64,000 nucleotides of DNA, taken from assembly GCF_017312405.1 (NCBI RefSeq), contig NZ_BLTG01000009.1:358-64357 (forward strand), in the 5' to 3' direction. How positions within the stretch are numbered: the first letter of the stretch is position 1; every line of letters starts with the position of its first letter. This document shows positions 1 to 12,189 of this stretch, one piece after another. A model generated the notes under the pieces. The model was not told where the DNA came from. It was given only the letters and a program-made list of their open reading frames with translations, and did no database searches. The position numbers and the translations under genes were made by a program. Source of the DNA: Mycobacterium sp. PO1. GTDB taxonomy: Bacteria; Actinomycetota; Actinomycetes; Mycobacteriales; Mycobacteriaceae.

Positions 1-2
1 CC

Positions 3-950
3 CCCGCCGGCGGGGGTGCACCCCACCCGGCTGACCGGGGCGGACTCCGCCCTGCCCGACTCACGGTCGGCGTGATCTCGGCGGGTCGCGTCGGTACCGC
101 TCTCGGGGTGGCGCTCGAACGTGCCGAGCATGTCGTCGTCGCGTGCAGCGCCGTGTCGAAGGAGTCACGCGGGCGCGTCGCACGCTGGCTGCCGGACACC
201 GCTGTGCTGCCTGTCGACCAGGTCGCCGGTCGGGCTGAGCTGCTGGTGCTGGCTGTTCCCGACGCCGAGTTGCCCGCTTTGGTGGCCGGGCTGGCCGCCA
301 CCGGCGCAGTCCGTCCGAACACGATCGTGGCGCACACCTCCGGGGCCAACGGCATCGCGGTCCTGGCGCCGCTGTCCGAGCAGGGGTGCATCACGCTGGC
401 CATCCACCCCGCGATGACGTTCGCCGGCACCGACGAAGACGTCGACCGGCTACGGGGGACCTGCTTCGGGGTCACCGCGGCCGACGAGATCGGCTATGCC
501 ATCGCCCAGTCGCTGGTGCTGGAGGTCGGTGGGGAGCCGTTCCGGGTCCGGGAGGACGCCCGCACCCTGTACCACGCCGCGCTGGCCCACTCGAGCAACC
601 ACGTGGTGACGGTGCTGCTGGACGCGGTGGAGGCGTTACGCGCCGCGCTGTCGGGGCAGGAGCTGCTCGGGCAGGACGCCGTCGGCGACGCTCCCGGCGG
701 ACTCACCGAGCGGATCATCGCCCCGCTGGCCCGCGCCTCTCTGGAGAACGCGCTGCAGCGGGGGCAGGCCGCGCTCACCGGGCCCGTCGCGCGGGGTGAC
801 GCCGGCGCGGTCGCCGGCCATCTGCGGGCGTTGGCCGAGGTGGATCCCGATCTGGCCGAGGCCTATCGCACGAACTCGTTGCGGACGGCTCAGCGCGCAC
901 ACGCCCCGGAGGACGTCTTCGAGGCCCTGGCGGAAGCAGGACAGCGATGA
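3..950 (+). CDS. Rossmann-like/DUF2520 NAD(P)-binding protein (Rv3603c homologue), 5' partial
   Basis: An oxidoreductase-like protein with an N-terminal Rossmann fold (strand then GRVGTAL glycine loop) and a C-terminal DUF2520 helical domain; substrate unknown. The reading frame stays open to the left edge and reads [19 protein letters not shown]. The first possible start inside the window, GTG at 72, falls in the middle of the conserved first beta strand, so the true start is almost certainly upstream of the window. The stop overlaps the panC ATG by 4 bp, so it is the upstream member of a panC-panD-coaX operon, as in M. tuberculosis. Family membership is confident; the biochemical role is not. 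Confidence 0.85.
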   Translation, partial: PAGGGAPHPADRGGLRPARLTVGVISAGRVGTALGVALERAEHVVVACSAVSKESRGRVARWLPDTAVLPVDQVAGRAELLVLAVPDAELPALVAGLAATGAVRPNTIVAHTSGANGIAVLAPLSEQGCITLAIHPAMTFAGTDEDVDRLRGTCFGVTAADEIGYAIAQSLVLEVGGEPFRVREDARTLYHAALAHSSNHVVTVLLDAVEALRAALSGQELLGQDAVGDAPGGLTERIIAPLARASLENALQRGQAALTGPVARGDAGAVAGHLRALAEVDPDLAEAYRTNSLRTAQRAHAPEDVFEALAEAGQR

Positions 951-1891
951 ACATCGGTAGGACCCCGAAATTCGCTGCGGGGGAGCTCAACGTCTACGCA
1001 CGTCCCCGCGATGTCGCAGGCGTCACGAAGGCTCTGCGCGCCACCGGGCGCCGTATCGTGCTGGTGCCCACGATGGGTGCCCTGCACGACGGGCATCTGA
1101 CGCTGATCCGCGCCGCCCGCCGGGTGCCGGGTGCCGTCGTCGTGGTGTCGATCTTCGTCAACCCGTTGCAGTTCGGGGCGGGCGAGGACCTCGATGCTTA
1201 CCCGCGCACGCTCGACGACGACCTCGACGCGCTGCGGGCCGAGGGCGTGGAGATCGCGTTCACCCCGACTGCCGACGACATGTATCCGCACGGCACCCGC
1301 ACCACCGTGGTGCCCGGACCGTTGGGTGCCGAGTTGGAGGGCGCTTCGCGGCCAACGCATTTCGCCGGGGTATTGACCGTCGTGCTGAAGCTGTTCAACA
1401 CGGTGCGACCCGACCGCGCCTACTTCGGCGAGAAGGACTACCAGCAGCTGACGCTGATCAGGCAGATGGTCGCCGACCTCGACCTGGGTGTCGAGGTTCA
1501 GGGCGTGCCGATCGTGCGTGAGTCCGACGGGCTGGCGATGTCCTCGCGCAACCGCTACCTCGACCCGGTGCAGCGCGAGCAGGCGGGCGCGCTGTCGGCG
1601 GCTCTGCTGGCCGGCATGTATTCGGCGGCGCAGGGGGTCTCCGCTGCGCTCGACGCGGCGCGCGGGGTCCTCGACGAGGTGCCCGCGCTGGAGGTGGACT
1701 ACCTCGAGCTCCGCGATCCGGCGCTGGGTGCCGCACCCGCCGAGGGGCCGGCGCGGCTGCTGGTGGCGGCCCGGCTCGGACACACCCGCCTGATCGACAA
1801 CATCGCCGTCGATGTCGGGGCCAGCGCCGGCATCGACGGTCATCCGCGGACCGCATCCGGTGACAGTCACGAACTGCCTTGGAGGAATTGA
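947..1891 (+). CDS. panC: pantothenate synthetase
   Basis: Condenses pantoate and beta-alanine, using ATP, to give pantothenate in the cytosol, feeding CoA synthesis. The 314-residue protein shows the nucleotidyltransferase HIGH-type motif [10 protein letters not shown] at residues 41-50 and the KMSKS-equivalent MSSRN at residues 198-202. The N-terminus ([17 protein letters not shown]) is typical of mycobacterial PanC, and the ATG at 947 overlaps the upstream stop, indicating translational coupling. Its own stop shares one base with the panD start. panD immediately downstream supplies the beta-alanine substrate. Confidence 0.97.
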   Translation: MNIGRTPKFAAGELNVYARPRDVAGVTKALRATGRRIVLVPTMGALHDGHLTLIRAARRVPGAVVVVSIFVNPLQFGAGEDLDAYPRTLDDDLDALRAEGVEIAFTPTADDMYPHGTRTTVVPGPLGAELEGASRPTHFAGVLTVVLKLFNTVRPDRAYFGEKDYQQLTLIRQMVADLDLGVEVQGVPIVRESDGLAMSSRNRYLDPVQREQAGALSAALLAGMYSAAQGVSAALDAARGVLDEVPALEVDYLELRDPALGAAPAEGPARLLVAARLGHTRLIDNIAVDVGASAGIDGHPRTASGDSHELPWRN

Positions 1892-2298
1892 TGTTACGGA
1901 CCATGCTGAAATCCAAGATCCACCGCGCCACGGTGACCCAGGCCGACTTGCACTACGTCGGCTCGGTCACCGTCGACGCCGATCTGATGGAGGCGGCGGA
2001 TCTGCTCGAGGGGGAGCAGGTGACGATCGTCGACATCGACAACGGTGCCCGCCTGATCACCTACGTGATCACCGGCGAACGGGGCAGCGGAGTGATCGGC
2101 ATCAACGGCGCTGCCGCCCATCTGGTGCATCCGGGAGACCTGGTGATCCTGATCGCGTACGGCACCATGGAGGACGCCGAGGCGCGCACGTACCAGCCGA
2201 AGGTGGTGTTCGTCGACGCGGACAACCGGCAGATCGACCTGGGCTCCGATCCGGCGCACGTCCCCGCGGACGCCTCCGAGCTGATTTCGCCGAGGTGA
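1891..2298 (+). CDS. panD: aspartate 1-decarboxylase (pyruvoyl-dependent)
   Basis: Makes beta-alanine from aspartate for pantothenate synthesis. I place the start at ATG 1891, which gives the family N-terminus [15 protein letters not shown] and puts a GGAGG ribosome site at 1881-1885; a TTG at 1879 would place that site inside the gene. The 135-residue proenzyme carries the self-cleavage pair Gly24-Ser25 in the YVGSVT context, where Ser25 becomes the pyruvoyl group. Conserved [18 protein letters not shown] follows. It is coupled to panC (stop and start share one base) and lies 5 bp before coaX. Confidence 0.97.
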   Translation: MLRTMLKSKIHRATVTQADLHYVGSVTVDADLMEAADLLEGEQVTIVDIDNGARLITYVITGERGSGVIGINGAAAHLVHPGDLVILIAYGTMEDAEARTYQPKVVFVDADNRQIDLGSDPAHVPADASELISPR

Positions 2299-2303
2299 CG
2301 TAG

Positions 2304-3119
2304 GTGCTCCTCATGATCGATGTCCGCAACACCCACACCGTGGTCGGGTTGATCTCCGGGTCGGGTGAGCACGCCAAAGTCGTGCAGCACTGGCGCATCC
2401 GCACCGAAGCGGAGGTGACCGCCGACGAGCTGGCGCTCACCCTCGACGGGCTCATCGGAGACGATGCCGAGCGGTTGACGGGTGCGGCCGGGCTGTCCAC
2501 CGTCCCGTCGGTGCTGCACGAGGTGCGTGTGATGCTCGACCAGTACTGGCCGTCGGTCCCGCACGTGCTGATCGAACCCGGTGTGCGCACGGGGATTCCG
2601 CTACTGGTCGACAATCCCAAAGAGGTCGGTGCCGACCGCATCGTCAATTGCCTTGCGGCCTATCAGAAGTTCGGCACCGCCTCGATCGTGGTGGACTTCG
2701 GCTCGTCGATCTGCGTGGACGTGGTCTCGGCCAAGGGTGAGTTCCTCGGCGGTGCCATCGCTCCGGGTATCCAGGTGTCCTCCGATGCCGCAGCGGCGCG
2801 TTCGGCGGCCCTGCGCCGCGTCGAGCTCACCCGGCCCCGTTCGGTGATCGGCAAGAACACCGTCGAGTGCATGCAGGCCGGTGCCGTGTTCGGCTTCGCC
2901 GCCCTGGTGGACGGATTGGTGAATCGAGTGCGTGAGGATGTCGACGGCTTCGGCGGCGACGACGTCGCGGTGGTGGCCACCGGGCACGGCGCCCCGTTGG
3001 TGCTGGCCGATCTGAACACCGTGCAGCACTACGACCAGCACCTGACTCTGGACGGTCTTCGGCTGGTGTTCGAACGCAACCGCGACAGCCAGCGGGGCAA
3101 ATTGCGGCAGGCACGCTGA
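2304..3119 (+). CDS. coaX: type III pantothenate kinase-like protein CoaX
   Basis: CoaX-family ASKHA-fold protein of 271 residues, the first step of CoA synthesis in bacteria that rely on this class. The start is GTG 2304, preceded by GAGGTGACGTAG. The N-terminal phosphate loop reads DVRNTH (D6) instead of the usual DVGNT, and the second signature at residues 130-139 reads [10 protein letters not shown] rather than the usual VDFGTATTFD. Both deviations are also what I recall in M. tuberculosis CoaX, reported to lack detectable kinase activity and to be dispensable. Activity here is therefore doubtful even though operon position and length are normal. Confidence 0.9.
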   Translation: MLLMIDVRNTHTVVGLISGSGEHAKVVQHWRIRTEAEVTADELALTLDGLIGDDAERLTGAAGLSTVPSVLHEVRVMLDQYWPSVPHVLIEPGVRTGIPLLVDNPKEVGADRIVNCLAAYQKFGTASIVVDFGSSICVDVVSAKGEFLGGAIAPGIQVSSDAAAARSAALRRVELTRPRSVIGKNTVECMQAGAVFGFAALVDGLVNRVREDVDGFGGDDVAVVATGHGAPLVLADLNTVQHYDQHLTLDGLRLVFERNRDSQRGKLRQAR

Positions 3120-3140
3120 CCGCACGCCTTCAACGGCCTG

Positions 3141-4397
3141 TCAGAAAAACGTGTGGACCAGGTCGGTCACCCGGTCGTCGTCGTCGAGGACCGGGATCAC
3201 CCGCCACTTGTCGAACACCGTGCACGGGTGCGAGATGCCGAAGCGCAGCCAGGCACCCACCTCAGGAGCATCCTCGGGCCGGACCGTGAGATAGGCGTGT
3301 TGGTCGTTGAGGCGGTCGACGGTGGCGCCGGCGAGGTCCAGCGGCACCGGGAGACCTGAATCGAACGCGACGTCGCGGCGTCCCATCGTCAGCACCGCCG
3401 ACTCGGGCTCCGGTCGCGACATCACCTGCGCATGCATCTCCAGGGCCGGCCGCAGCCCGGCGCCGCCGTCTCGGGTCAGGGGTGACGTGCGCGCGTACAG
3501 GCCGTGGTCGTGGGTGAGATAACACCCGCTGCGCAGCACGGTGCGCAGTGCCGAGCCCGCCGGCCAGTCGGTCAGTGCGGCGGCGACGGCGTCGAAGTAC
3601 GTACTCCCGCCGGCGCTGACCAGGGTGGTGTCGGTCTCGAAGAGCGGCGTCAGACGCAGCGCCGCCGCGCGCAGCGCCCCGAGATGGTCCTGCACCGCGG
3701 CCAGAGCCCGGTCCGTCAACTCGTGTCCGAGCGCCGCCTCGTACCCGGCGACACCCACCAGCCGGAGCCTGGGCGACGCGACGACCGCGCGGGCCACCTC
3801 GTCGACGCTGCGCGGGTCCCGGCAACCGGTGCGTCCCCCGGGCAGGCCCAGCTCGACGCAGACGTCCAGGGGGCGGGTCGCCCCGCGCAGCGCCGCGGTC
3901 ATCAGCTCCACCCCGCGCACGGAGTCCACCCAGCAGGTGAACTCCAGGTGGGGGTCGGCATCCAGTTGGGCGGCGGTCCACCGCAGCGCGGCGGCGTCGA
4001 CGAGCTCGTTGGCCAGTATCAACCGCTGCACGCCGAAGGCCCGGTAGACCGCGGCCTGACCGGCGGTGGCCACCGTCACCGCGTATGCCCCCGCGTCCAG
4101 TTGTCGCGCCGCCAGTTGGGGAGACATGTGGGTCTTGCCGTGGGGAGCCAGCTCGACACCGTGCTGGCGGCACCACGTCGCCATCGTGGACAGGTTGTGG
4201 GTCAACGCCGCGTCGCGCAGCACGCAGACGGGCCCGAACGGGTCCGCCTCGAACAACACCGGAGCCGACGTGATGACCTCCGCGCCGGTGCGGCCCCACC
4301 ACGCCGGGGGGATTCCCTTGTGTGACCAGTCCAGTGTGCGCTCGGACACGCTGCGCACCGCAGCATGGTCGATCGGCGGGTGGGCGGGCACAGTCAT
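3141..4397 (-). CDS. D-threonine aldolase / D-serine dehydratase-like PLP enzyme
   Basis: Fold-type III PLP enzyme: an alanine-racemase-like N-terminal barrel plus a C-terminal metal-binding domain. It should cleave or deaminate a D-amino acid or beta-hydroxy D-amino acid. The PLP lysine is probably K88 in [10 protein letters not shown], and the C-terminal HPCTVFDKW segment fits the His/Cys metal site of this family. I start at ATG 4397 ([10 protein letters not shown]); an upstream extension is Arg-rich, non-conserved and would run into lysS. It is divergent from lysS with only 23 bp between start codons, and its 3' end faces coaX. Substrate unknown. Confidence 0.8.
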   Translation of the reverse strand: MTVPAHPPIDHAAVRSVSERTLDWSHKGIPPAWWGRTGAEVITSAPVLFEADPFGPVCVLRDAALTHNLSTMATWCRQHGVELAPHGKTHMSPQLAARQLDAGAYAVTVATAGQAAVYRAFGVQRLILANELVDAAALRWTAAQLDADPHLEFTCWVDSVRGVELMTAALRGATRPLDVCVELGLPGGRTGCRDPRSVDEVARAVVASPRLRLVGVAGYEAALGHELTDRALAAVQDHLGALRAAALRLTPLFETDTTLVSAGGSTYFDAVAAALTDWPAGSALRTVLRSGCYLTHDHGLYARTSPLTRDGGAGLRPALEMHAQVMSRPEPESAVLTMGRRDVAFDSGLPVPLDLAGATVDRLNDQHAYLTVRPEDAPEVGAWLRFGISHPCTVFDKWRVIPVLDDDDRVTDLVHTFF

Positions 4398-4406
4398 CTG
4401 TTCATT

Positions 4407-4412
4407 TAAGCT
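4407..4412 (+). promoter_or_regulatory. -10 hexamer (TAAGCT) of a leaderless lysS promoter
   Basis: TAAGCT fits the mycobacterial TANNNT -10 consensus and ends 8 nt before the GTG of lysS, so transcription would begin at or next to the start codon. No ribosome site precedes the GTG. A nearly identical arrangement precedes cysS. No convincing -35 is visible. Confidence 0.5.
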
Positions 4413-4420
4413 GGCACGTC

Positions 4421-5935
4421 GTGACTGACGTTTCTCGCGACCCCGACGCCGACGCAATCCCCGAGCAGTTCCGGATTCGTCAGGACAAGCGCGAACGGCT
4501 GCTCGCCGAGGGGCACGATCCCTATCCCGCCGAGGTGGCCCGTACCCACACCCTGGCCGAGCTGCGCGCGGCCTATCCGGACCTGCCCACCGACTCCACT
4601 ACGGGCGAACAGGTCGGCGTCGCCGGCCGGGTGATCTTCGCCCGCAACTCCGGGAAGCTGTGCTTCGCGACCTTGCAAGAGGGTGACGGAACGCAGCTGC
4701 AGGCCATGATCAGCCTCGACCAGGTCGGGCAGGAGGCGCTCGATGCCTGGAAGACCGAGGTCGACCTGGGTGACATCGTGTTCGTCCACGGCGAGGTGAT
4801 CAGCTCCCGCCGCGGGGAACTGTCTGTGCTGGCCGATTCCTGGCAAATGGCATCCAAGGCCCTTCGGCCCCTACCGGTCGCGCACAAGGAGATGAGCGAG
4901 GAGGCCCGCGTCCGCCAGCGCTACGTCGACCTGATCGTGCGCCCGGAGGCCCGCACGATCGCCCGGCAGCGTGTTGCGGTGGTGCGGGCAGTGCGCTCGG
5001 CGCTGGAGCGCAGGGGTTTCCTGGAGGTGGAGACGCCGATGCTGCAGACGCTGGCCGGCGGCGCGGCCGCGCGGCCCTTCGTCACGCACTCCAATTCCCT
5101 CGACGCCGATCTGTACCTGCGCATCGCCCCGGAACTCTTTCTGAAGCGGTGTGTCGTCGGTGGGTTCGACCGGGTTTTCGAGTTGAACCGGGTGTTCCGC
5201 AATGAAGGTGCAGATTCGACACATTCACCGGAATTCGCGATGTTGGAGACATATCAGGCCTACGGCACCTACGACGATTCCGCCGTCATCACTCGTGAAC
5301 TAATTCAAGAGGTCGCCGACGAGGCGATCGGAACCCGGCAGGTCTCTTTGCCCGACGGCAGCGTCTACGATCTCGACGGGGAATGGGATTGCATTCAAAT
5401 GTATCCGTCTTTGTCCGAGGCGCTCGGCGAGGAGATCACGCCGGAGACATCCGCGGAGCGTCTATGGCAGATTGCTGTTGCGCTAGAAGTCGAGATTCCT
5501 CGCGATCGTGGCTTTGGTCACGGAAAATTGGTGGAGGAACTCTGGGAATTCAAGGTCGGTGAGACGTTGTGGGCGCCGACTTTTGTCCGGGACTTCCCGG
5601 TGGAAACCACGCCGTTGACAAGGGAGCATCGCAGCATCCCGGGCGTGACGGAGAAATGGGATCTCTACGTCCGTCACATCGAGCTCGCCACGGGCTATTC
5701 CGAGTTGATCGATCCGGTTGTCCAGCGGGAACGGTTCGAGGCGCAGGCCCGCGCCGCGGCAGCCGGCGACGACGAGGCAATGGCGTTGGACGAGGATTTC
5801 CTGGCTGCGCTCGAGTATGCGATGCCCCCGACAACCGGAACGGGAATGGGTATCGATCGGTTGTTGATGGCGCTGACAGGACTGTCGATTAGGGAGACCG
5901 TTTTGTTCCCGATTGTTCGCCGTCACGGCAACTGA
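4421..5935 (+). CDS. lysS: lysyl-tRNA synthetase, class II
   Basis: Charges tRNA-Lys in the cytosol. The N-terminal OB anticodon-binding domain (about residues 30-150, [20 protein letters not shown]) is followed by the class II core with motif 2 ([14 protein letters not shown]) and motif 3 ([10 protein letters not shown]). GTG 4421 gives 504 residues beginning VTDVSRDPD, matching the short N-terminus of mycobacterial LysS; a frame extension back to 4322 would overlap the divergent PLP gene and has no conserved content. The 3' half (from about 5280) is visibly less GC-rich than its surroundings but remains intact. Confidence 0.97.
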   Translation: MTDVSRDPDADAIPEQFRIRQDKRERLLAEGHDPYPAEVARTHTLAELRAAYPDLPTDSTTGEQVGVAGRVIFARNSGKLCFATLQEGDGTQLQAMISLDQVGQEALDAWKTEVDLGDIVFVHGEVISSRRGELSVLADSWQMASKALRPLPVAHKEMSEEARVRQRYVDLIVRPEARTIARQRVAVVRAVRSALERRGFLEVETPMLQTLAGGAAARPFVTHSNSLDADLYLRIAPELFLKRCVVGGFDRVFELNRVFRNEGADSTHSPEFAMLETYQAYGTYDDSAVITRELIQEVADEAIGTRQVSLPDGSVYDLDGEWDCIQMYPSLSEALGEEITPETSAERLWQIAVALEVEIPRDRGFGHGKLVEELWEFKVGETLWAPTFVRDFPVETTPLTREHRSIPGVTEKWDLYVRHIELATGYSELIDPVVQRERFEAQARAAAAGDDEAMALDEDFLAALEYAMPPTTGTGMGIDRLLMALTGLSIRETVLFPIVRRHGN

Positions 5936-6036
5936 ACCGGCTCGATTCATGCGTTGTTGAATGAATTGTTCTTTTGTGGCACATTGGTGCCCGAGGGGCG
6001 GGTCTTATTCATAGCACGCAGAAGGAAGCACCAGTA
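5936..6036 (+). promoter_or_regulatory. AT-rich lsr2 upstream region with inverted repeat
   Basis: This 101-bp gap is AT-rich relative to the window and holds the inverted repeat ATTCAT (5945-5950) / ATGAAT (5961-5966). AT-rich DNA is what Lsr2 itself binds, so autoregulation is plausible. A GAAGGA ribosome site lies at 6021-6026. I cannot assign a clear -10. Confidence 0.4.
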
Positions 6037-6378
6037 ATGGCCAAAAAAGTCACTGTCACGTTGGTCGATGATTTCGACGGCGAGGGTGCCGCAGACGAGA
6101 CGGTGGAATTCGGACTCGACGGCGTCAGCTATGAGATCGACCTCTCCGCCAAGAACGCCGCGAAGCTGCGCAATGAGCTCAAGCCGTGGCTGGAGGCCGG
6201 CCGCCGCGTCGGCGGTCGCCGCCGCGGGCGTGCCGTCGGCACCGGCCGTGGCCGCGCCGCGATCGACCGCGAACAGAGTGCGGCGATTCGCGAGTGGGCC
6301 CGCCGCAACGGCCACAACGTCTCCACCCGTGGGCGGATCCCCGCCGACGTGATCGACGCTTTCCACGCGGCAACGTAG
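6037..6378 (+). CDS. lsr2: nucleoid-associated protein Lsr2
   Basis: H-NS-like DNA-bridging protein that silences AT-rich and horizontally acquired genes. The 113-residue product has the N-terminal dimerisation domain ([20 protein letters not shown]...), a basic linker rich in RRGR, and the C-terminal DNA-binding domain with the minor-groove RGR loop ([14 protein letters not shown]). ATG 6037 is chosen because it gives the invariant MAKKVTV start and follows a GAAGGA site; the frame extends 21 codons further back without conservation. It sits between lysS and clpC1 as in other mycobacteria. Confidence 0.97.
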   Translation: MAKKVTVTLVDDFDGEGAADETVEFGLDGVSYEIDLSAKNAAKLRNELKPWLEAGRRVGGRRRGRAVGTGRGRAAIDREQSAAIREWARRNGHNVSTRGRIPADVIDAFHAAT

Positions 6379-6390
6379 GCCAAGGTTGCC

Positions 6391-6408
6391 GGGCACTGCT
6401 GGGTGCCC
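6391..6408 (+). terminator. hairpin after lsr2
   Basis: GGGCAC (6391-6396) pairs with GTGCCC (6403-6408) around a 6-nt loop, 12 nt after the lsr2 stop. There is no U-tract, as usual in mycobacteria, so this is only a candidate terminator. Confidence 0.35.
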
Positions 6409-6413
6409 ACTCC

Positions 6414-6430
6414 GTTCGCTGCGGGCGAAC
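6414..6430 (+). promoter_or_regulatory. palindrome GTTCGC-N5-GCGAAC upstream of clpC1 (ClgR-like)
   Basis: A perfect 6-5-6 inverted repeat in the 288-bp gap before clpC1. It resembles the GTTCGC/GCG half-sites described for the actinobacterial Clp regulator ClgR, although spacing differs from the form I remember. Known ClgR control of clp genes makes this a reasonable operator candidate. A possible -10 (TAGAGT) is at 6567-6572. Confidence 0.4.
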
Positions 6431-6666
6431 CCGCCGTCGCCGGGCGTCGGAAACGAATCGCTGTCCTGCCGCGTTGGTCCTACCAGCGCCGGATAGTCAA
6501 CAGATGCCGAGCCGGGTCGGGTCCAGTCAGGGGCCGACAGGCGGGGCAGTCCGCGTCGCCGCCCATTAGAGTGGACGGCAGGTGCACAGTGCTCCTCGAG
6601 TTCGCCGGATGAGCTCGGCGGGATTGCGGCGCACCTACCTATGCGATGGAGAGCAGGTAACCACGG

Positions 6667-9210
<2,544 letters not shown>

Positions 9211-9227
9211 TTCGCACTGACCAGGGA

Positions 9228-9255
9228 GGCGGTCACCCCTGGCGGGGTGACCGCC
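9228..9255 (+). terminator. strong hairpin terminator after clpC1
   Basis: GGCGGTCACCCC (9228-9239) and GGGGTGACCGCC (9244-9255) form a perfect 12-bp stem with a TGGC loop, 17 bp past the clpC1 stop and before the convergent cbiO gene. It could act in both directions; the following TTCGTGCTT is only weakly T-rich. Confidence 0.75.
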
Positions 9256-9291
9256 TTCGTGCTTGCCGGGGTCGCCGTTCCTCGGATCTGT

Positions 9292-10080
9292 TCAGATGTC
9301 GCTGGGCCGCAGCACGGTTCGGTTCAGGCGCCGTGACACCGCGGCACCCCACGGCGTGGCCAGCCGAGCGTCGGCGAGTAGAGCGTCGTCGCACAGCAGC
9401 TCGTGGGTCGGGCCGCGGCGCACGGTGTGCTCGCTGAGGATGAGGGTGTCCTGCGACCATGTCCAGGCGACGTCGACGTCATGGGTGGCCAGCACCACGG
9501 CGGTCCCCGCGCGTGACAGTGCGGTGAGCGTGTCCAGCAGGTCGTGCACCGCTTTCGGGTCCAGGCCGGCGGTGGCCTCGTCCAGGAGCAGGACGCGGGG
9601 CCGCATGGCGACCGCGCCGGCGATGGCCACGCGCTTGCGCTGCCCGAAGGACAGGTGGTTGGGGGTCCGGTCGGCGAGATCGCCGATGTCCAGCGCATCC
9701 ATCGCCTCGTCGACGCGGGCCATCACCTCAGCGCGCGCCAGGCCAAGGTTCACCGGGCCGAATGACACGTCGGCACGCACGGTGGCGGCCACGATCTGAT
9801 CGTCCGGCTCCTGCAGCACCATCTGGACCCGGGTGCGCAGCCGGGTGCGGTCGGCCCGCGAGGTGCGCAGCGGGGCACCTTCGAGCCGCACCGTCCCGCC
9901 CGACGGCGTCGTGAGTCCCACGAGGATCCGGAGCAGCGTGGTCTTGCCCGAGCCGTTGGCGCCCAGCAGCGCGACCCGCTGACCGGGCTGCAGCGACAGG
10001 CTCACGCCGTCGAGGACCCTCGGGCCGCGGGGGTAGGCGAACGCGACGTCCCGCAATCCGAGAACCTCGTCACCCGCCAT
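9292..10080 (-). CDS. cbiO: cobalt ECF transporter ATPase CbiO
   Basis: ABC ATPase that powers the CbiMNQO energy-coupling-factor cobalt importer. The 262-residue protein has Walker A GANGSGKTT (about residues 39-47), the ECF-type Q loop VLQEPDDQIV, signature LSFGQRKR, Walker B VLLLDEAT and switch His in ATHDVD. It is the last gene of the unit, overlapping cbiQ by 11 bp. Cobalt is inferred from cbiM/cbiN neighbours and the cobalamin riboswitch. Confidence 0.9.
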   Translation of the reverse strand: MAGDEVLGLRDVAFAYPRGPRVLDGVSLSLQPGQRVALLGANGSGKTTLLRILVGLTTPSGGTVRLEGAPLRTSRADRTRLRTRVQMVLQEPDDQIVAATVRADVSFGPVNLGLARAEVMARVDEAMDALDIGDLADRTPNHLSFGQRKRVAIAGAVAMRPRVLLLDEATAGLDPKAVHDLLDTLTALSRAGTAVVLATHDVDVAWTWSQDTLILSEHTVRRGPTHELLCDDALLADARLATPWGAAVSRRLNRTVLRPSDI

Positions 10081-10816
10081 TCCATGCCCTCCAGGTCAGT
10101 GTCGAGGTGCCTGCGATCACGATCAGCACGGTGATGCTGGCCGCGATCCGTGCCGGGCGGACCGGCCGGTCCGCGGTGAGCACCGCGGTCATCCCCGGTT
10201 CGGCACGCAGTGACATCGCCTCGGACATAGCCCGGCCTCGTTCGGTCGCCCGGACGAAGATGAGGGCCGACTGGGCGCCGATCACCGTGATGGCATCCCG
10301 CGGTCTCTGTAGTCCCAGTCGCAGCGCCACCGATTCCCGGGCCGCACGCGCCGAGCTGATCAGGATACCGACGAGCCGGTACGTCAGATCGGCGACGTGG
10401 CACAGCGGGGCCGGCACGCCGGCTCTGCGCGCCAGGTCGAGCAGATCGGCCATCAGGGTGGTCACCGCCAGCCCGATGGTCGCCGACGAGGCCGCGATCG
10501 CGCGCAGTGACGTGTCGACCGCGAGGTCGAGTCCTCCGGGCTCGAGATGCGGCCCCCCGCGCAGGCCCACCGCGATCGGCACCGACCCGAGCGCGATGAA
10601 CACGGCCGGGCCGATCAGCGCGAGGACGAACAGGCGGGGACGAACCCGGGCGAGCACCAGCGTTGCCACGGCGACCGCCAGAAGTACCAGCGGGGCGGCC
10701 GTGCGCGGTGGCAGCACCATCGCGCAAACCAGCAACCCGCCGTACAGCACGAGCTTCTCCGCGGCCGGGTGGCTCGACCACCGGTTATGGGCCGCACTGA
10801 GGTCCAGGGGATTCAT
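10070..10816 (-). CDS. cbiQ: cobalt ECF transporter membrane subunit CbiQ
   Basis: Transmembrane T component of the CbiMNQO importer, 248 residues with about five hydrophobic segments. The coupling-helix region carries the Ala-Arg-Gly type motif (ATERGRAMSEAM). It starts at ATG 10816 (MNPLDLSAAHNRW), 9 bp after the cbiN stop, and overlaps cbiO at its 3' end. Order cbiM-cbiN-cbiQ-cbiO is the standard one. Confidence 0.88.
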   Translation of the reverse strand: MNPLDLSAAHNRWSSHPAAEKLVLYGGLLVCAMVLPPRTAAPLVLLAVAVATLVLARVRPRLFVLALIGPAVFIALGSVPIAVGLRGGPHLEPGGLDLAVDTSLRAIAASSATIGLAVTTLMADLLDLARRAGVPAPLCHVADLTYRLVGILISSARAARESVALRLGLQRPRDAITVIGAQSALIFVRATERGRAMSEAMSLRAEPGMTAVLTADRPVRPARIAASITVLIVIAGTSTLTWRAWNGG

Positions 10817-10825
10817 CGCGGCGAC

Positions 10826-11194
10826 TCAGGCGCCGCCGGGCGCTCCTCGGTCAGCCGGGGGCAGCGCCTCCGTGCGCCCCCGGTGCCGGCCCGCGTACCA
10901 CCCGACCGCACCTCCGAGAACGATGCCTCCGAGCCCGGCCTGCAGCGCGAACAACCCCGACTCGACCTCGCCGGGAAGCTCACCGACCAGGGCGTCGTAC
11001 CACGGCTCGTAGCTCTCGTCGATACCGGCGATGACCTCTTCGGCCTGGCCGTCGGCGCCGCCGAACTCGGCTTCGGCGTCCTGCGAGTAGCCGTAGAGCA
11101 GGGAGCCGACGGCGATTGCGGCCGCGACGGCGAGTAGCACGATGGCCAGCACCCAGACCGAGCGGGAACTGGATTTGACGGTGGGTGAGCTCAT
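10826..11194 (-). CDS. cbiN: cobalt ECF transporter small subunit CbiN
   Basis: Small accessory membrane protein required with CbiM for cobalt uptake. The start ATG 11194 overlaps the cbiM stop in an ATGA arrangement and gives 122 residues: two transmembrane segments (about residues 12-32 and 82-102) flanking an extracytoplasmic acidic loop ([20 protein letters not shown]). That topology is typical of CbiN. The same frame is open far upstream through cbiM, but without conserved content. Confidence 0.88.
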   Translation of the reverse strand: MSSPTVKSSSRSVWVLAIVLLAVAAAIAVGSLLYGYSQDAEAEFGGADGQAEEVIAGIDESYEPWYDALVGELPGEVESGLFALQAGLGGIVLGGAVGWYAGRHRGRTEALPPADRGAPGGA

Positions 11195-11916
11195 CGCTGG
11201 ACCTCCTCGCGCTCGCTGCTGCGGGGCTCCTCGCCGGCACCGGCCGGGACTTCCTTGTTCTTGAGGAACCCGAGGTTGAGCAGCTCGGACGAGGCGACCT
11301 GCATGAGCACGCGGACCACGACGACGGTGATGAGACCCTCGACGATCGCCAGCGGGACCTGGGTGATCGCGAAGACTCCCATGAACTCCACGAAGCTCTC
11401 CCCGAAGCCGCCCTCGGCGGACGGGAATGCCAGCGCCAGCTGGAAACTGGTGACGATGTAGGTGAAGAGGTCCGCGACGAAGGCCAGTGCGAATACCGCC
11501 GGCAGCAGTCCGACCCCGGCCTTGCGCAGTGCGAAGAACACCGCGAAGCCCGCCCAGGGGCCGGCGATCGCCATGGAGAACGCGTTGGCGCCCAGGGTGG
11601 TGATGCCACCGTGCGCGAGCAGCAGAGCCTGGAACAACAGCACGATGGTGCCCAGGAACGCCATCACCGGCGGCCGGAATATGGCAGTGCCGAGCCCGGT
11701 ACCGGTGGGGTGTGAACTCGAACCCGTCACCGACGGGAGCTTGATGGCCGACATGACGAACGAGAACGCCCCGACCGCGGCCAGCAGCGGACCCGCCGAC
11801 GGTTGTCGCTTGACGGTGGCGACGACCTGCATGGCGCCGTGGACGACGAAGGGAGCCGCCGCGATGGTCCAGGCCACCGCGTGGGCCGGGGGGAGAAACC
11901 CCTCTGCGATATGCAT
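11191..11916 (-). CDS. cbiM: cobalt ECF transporter substrate-binding subunit CbiM
   Basis: Membrane S component that captures Co2+. The start ATG 11916 gives [13 protein letters not shown], where Met1 and His2 form the N-terminal metal-binding site conserved in CbiM/NikM, so the start is well supported. The 241-residue protein has about six to seven hydrophobic segments and a C-terminal charged tail. Reading further upstream would run through the cobalamin riboswitch, so longer versions are rejected. First gene of cbiMNQO, presumably shut off when cobalamin is sufficient. Confidence 0.93.
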   Translation of the reverse strand: MHIAEGFLPPAHAVAWTIAAAPFVVHGAMQVVATVKRQPSAGPLLAAVGAFSFVMSAIKLPSVTGSSSHPTGTGLGTAIFRPPVMAFLGTIVLLFQALLLAHGGITTLGANAFSMAIAGPWAGFAVFFALRKAGVGLLPAVFALAFVADLFTYIVTSFQLALAFPSAEGGFGESFVEFMGVFAITQVPLAIVEGLITVVVVRVLMQVASSELLNLGFLKNKEVPAGAGEEPRSSEREEVQR

Positions 11917-12004
11917 TTTTGTGGGATGTGCCTTTCCGCCCAGCACCTCGTGGGCATCGATATCGGTGCTGTGGTCGGTCTCCTGGCTCACGGGTCCGTC
12001 GGAT

Positions 12005-12165
12005 CTCCCGGGGGAGAGCCGAAACGCCGGAGTCCGCCTTCCCACCCGCGCGACGCGCGAGCAGTGGCATGCATGACGCCGACTTCCCGTTCACAGTGGC
12101 GAGGGCCGCCCCGGTCTTGCACCGGGTTCCCGTACACCGCAGCAGACGGAGCATAACCTCCACGC
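12005..12165 (-). promoter_or_regulatory. cobalamin (B12) riboswitch controlling cbiMNQO
   Basis: On the minus strand, in order: GGGAACCCGGTGCAAG (ending at 12116), GCCACTGTGA (12100-12091), a second GCCACTG (12068-12062) and GGGAAGGCGG (12043-12034). These are the B12-box and core elements of the cobalamin riboswitch class, in the right order and spacing, ending about 90-120 nt before cbiM. The outer limits are approximate. Binding of a cobalamin should repress the cobalt importer. Confidence 0.92.
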
Positions 12166-12189
12166 GGTCGGCGTGGTCGCTCCGGCGGG

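Noticed and set aside
11917..12045. N-terminal extension of cbiM to a GTG at 12045
   Set aside because: The extension is encoded by the 3' part of the cobalamin riboswitch, and the conserved Met-His N-terminus of CbiM is at 11916.
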